This document shows, piece after piece, positions 28,548 through 29,231 of a DNA stretch of 29,231 nt. Source of the stretch: Gloeophyllum trabeum ATCC 11539 (Eukaryota > Basidiomycota > Agaricomycetes > Gloeophyllales > Gloeophyllaceae); assembly GCF_000344685.1 (NCBI RefSeq), contig NW_006920411.1, positions 839,104 through 868,334 on the forward strand, in the 5' to 3' direction. The notes under the pieces were generated by a model, which saw only the letters and a program-made list of their open reading frames with translations, was not told the origin of the DNA and did no database searches. Position numbers and translations under genes: made by a program. Numbering within the stretch: position 1 is the stretch's first letter; each line of letters opens with the position of its first letter.

Positions 28548-29231
28548 GGCTACTTAATTTAGTAGCGGAGAGGAACGATGAACCGCACGGCTCACAAAAT
28601 GACAAACCGACGCTGGCCCTGACGGCCGGACGTCGAAGCTGAACGAGAGAATTAGAGTTTAGGCAGGATGGAGAATAGATAAGTGCGAGAAATGTTCTTT
28701 TCTGTTCTGTTGAAGCCTTGGAAGGCAGTGCTAGATGGGAAGCAGGCTCCTAGAACCATCCGTCTCCGCGTCCTCGATCCTCTCTGCTAGGGCATATGTG
28801 AAGATATTATGTAATAGGGCTTATATAATGCAACTTATTTATAGATGTGTTTCCTAATTAAGACGACTAGTGAGGATGAGGACGCTCTGAGACGGCTGGC
28901 CCAACTCGTCGTCCGAGGTTTTACCGGAATTATGTAAGGCAGCTAAGCGACTAACGACGCGTCGGTTTATTGACGTTCGCCGACTGCCCGATTTGGATTT
29001 TCGAGCTGGCTTTGTCGTAGCACCTCAGCCGCCCTTCGAGCATGTCATCTGCGTCGATAGCGGGATGTATAATGCAATTAAATAGAAGTAATCCTTGGAT
29101 AGTATGCATGAGAAGTCTATGGGTTGTTGCTATGTATTTTTGATGCATAAATCACTTTGCAAACATTGAAAGGTGCAAGTACTAGGCTCCTCAATGAAAC
29201 ATGGCCCAAGACCTTAGGCACGGGGTATATG
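28548..29231. other. Terminal stretch, no gene recognised
   Basis: AT-richer DNA, with TATATAA-like sequence near 28822 on either strand. The longest frame (28951-29148, minus) has no resemblance to known proteins. No telomere-like repeat or RNA gene is seen. Confidence 0.4.

Noticed and set aside
1..29231. CRISPR arrays, bacterial operons and prophage features
   Set aside because: Genes are intron-rich and eukaryotic; no regularly spaced repeats and no ribosome-binding sites were seen.

Overview
The window looks like nuclear DNA of a filamentous basidiomycete, most likely an Agaricomycotina species. Protein genes are short and dense on both strands and broken by many introns of about 45-65 nt. 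Splice donors are mostly GTRNGT and branch points are of the CTRAY type. The families are eukaryotic and nuclear: SMN complex, CPSF, THO, SWR1, mitochondrial complex I and VTC. I rebuilt 14 multi-exon genes by joining exons by hand, keeping reading phase and checking against remembered family sequence. Exon boundaries are therefore models, but nearly all junctions are GT-AG and in phase.

Left part (1-5445): a perfect 122-base snap-back inverted repeat starts at base 1. It is followed by what looks like a broken hypothetical gene, then on the minus strand GEMIN2 (snRNP assembly) and a zinc alcohol dehydrogenase with a TATA box.

Middle left (5446-13578): CPSF2/CFT2 (mRNA 3' end processing, nine exons, one GC-AG intron), a coiled-coil RING protein (seven exons) and an intron-containing tRNA-His(GTG), all on the minus strand. 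On the plus strand follows an eight-exon gene joining a papain-like, possibly deubiquitinating, N-terminal domain, a UIM-like helix and a RING-IBR-RING ubiquitin ligase.

Middle right (13793-18782): THOC7 (mRNA export) on minus, a low-complexity small gene with a strong TATA promoter on plus, a long gene-poor stretch, and VTC1 (vacuolar polyphosphate polymerase subunit) on plus.

Right part (19304-29231): a run of mitochondrial genes: NDUFA1, a lipoate-protein ligase with an apparent U2-type AT-AC intron beside its catalytic lysine, NDUFA8 and NDUFAF3. A small ubiquitin-fold-like gene whose first coding exon is only the ATG lies between NDUFA8 and NDUFAF3. A Harbinger-type MITE with TTA target duplication fills half of the promoter shared by NDUFA8 and that gene. 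SWC4/DMAP1 follows on plus and a proline-rich protein of unknown function on minus. The last kilobase is nearly empty.

Functional themes are RNA processing (GEMIN2, CPSF2, THOC7), ubiquitin signalling (RING protein, RBR fusion, ubiquitin-like protein) and respiratory complex I with lipoylation. In eukaryotes such clustering need not mean co-regulation, but several pairs share short divergent promoters.
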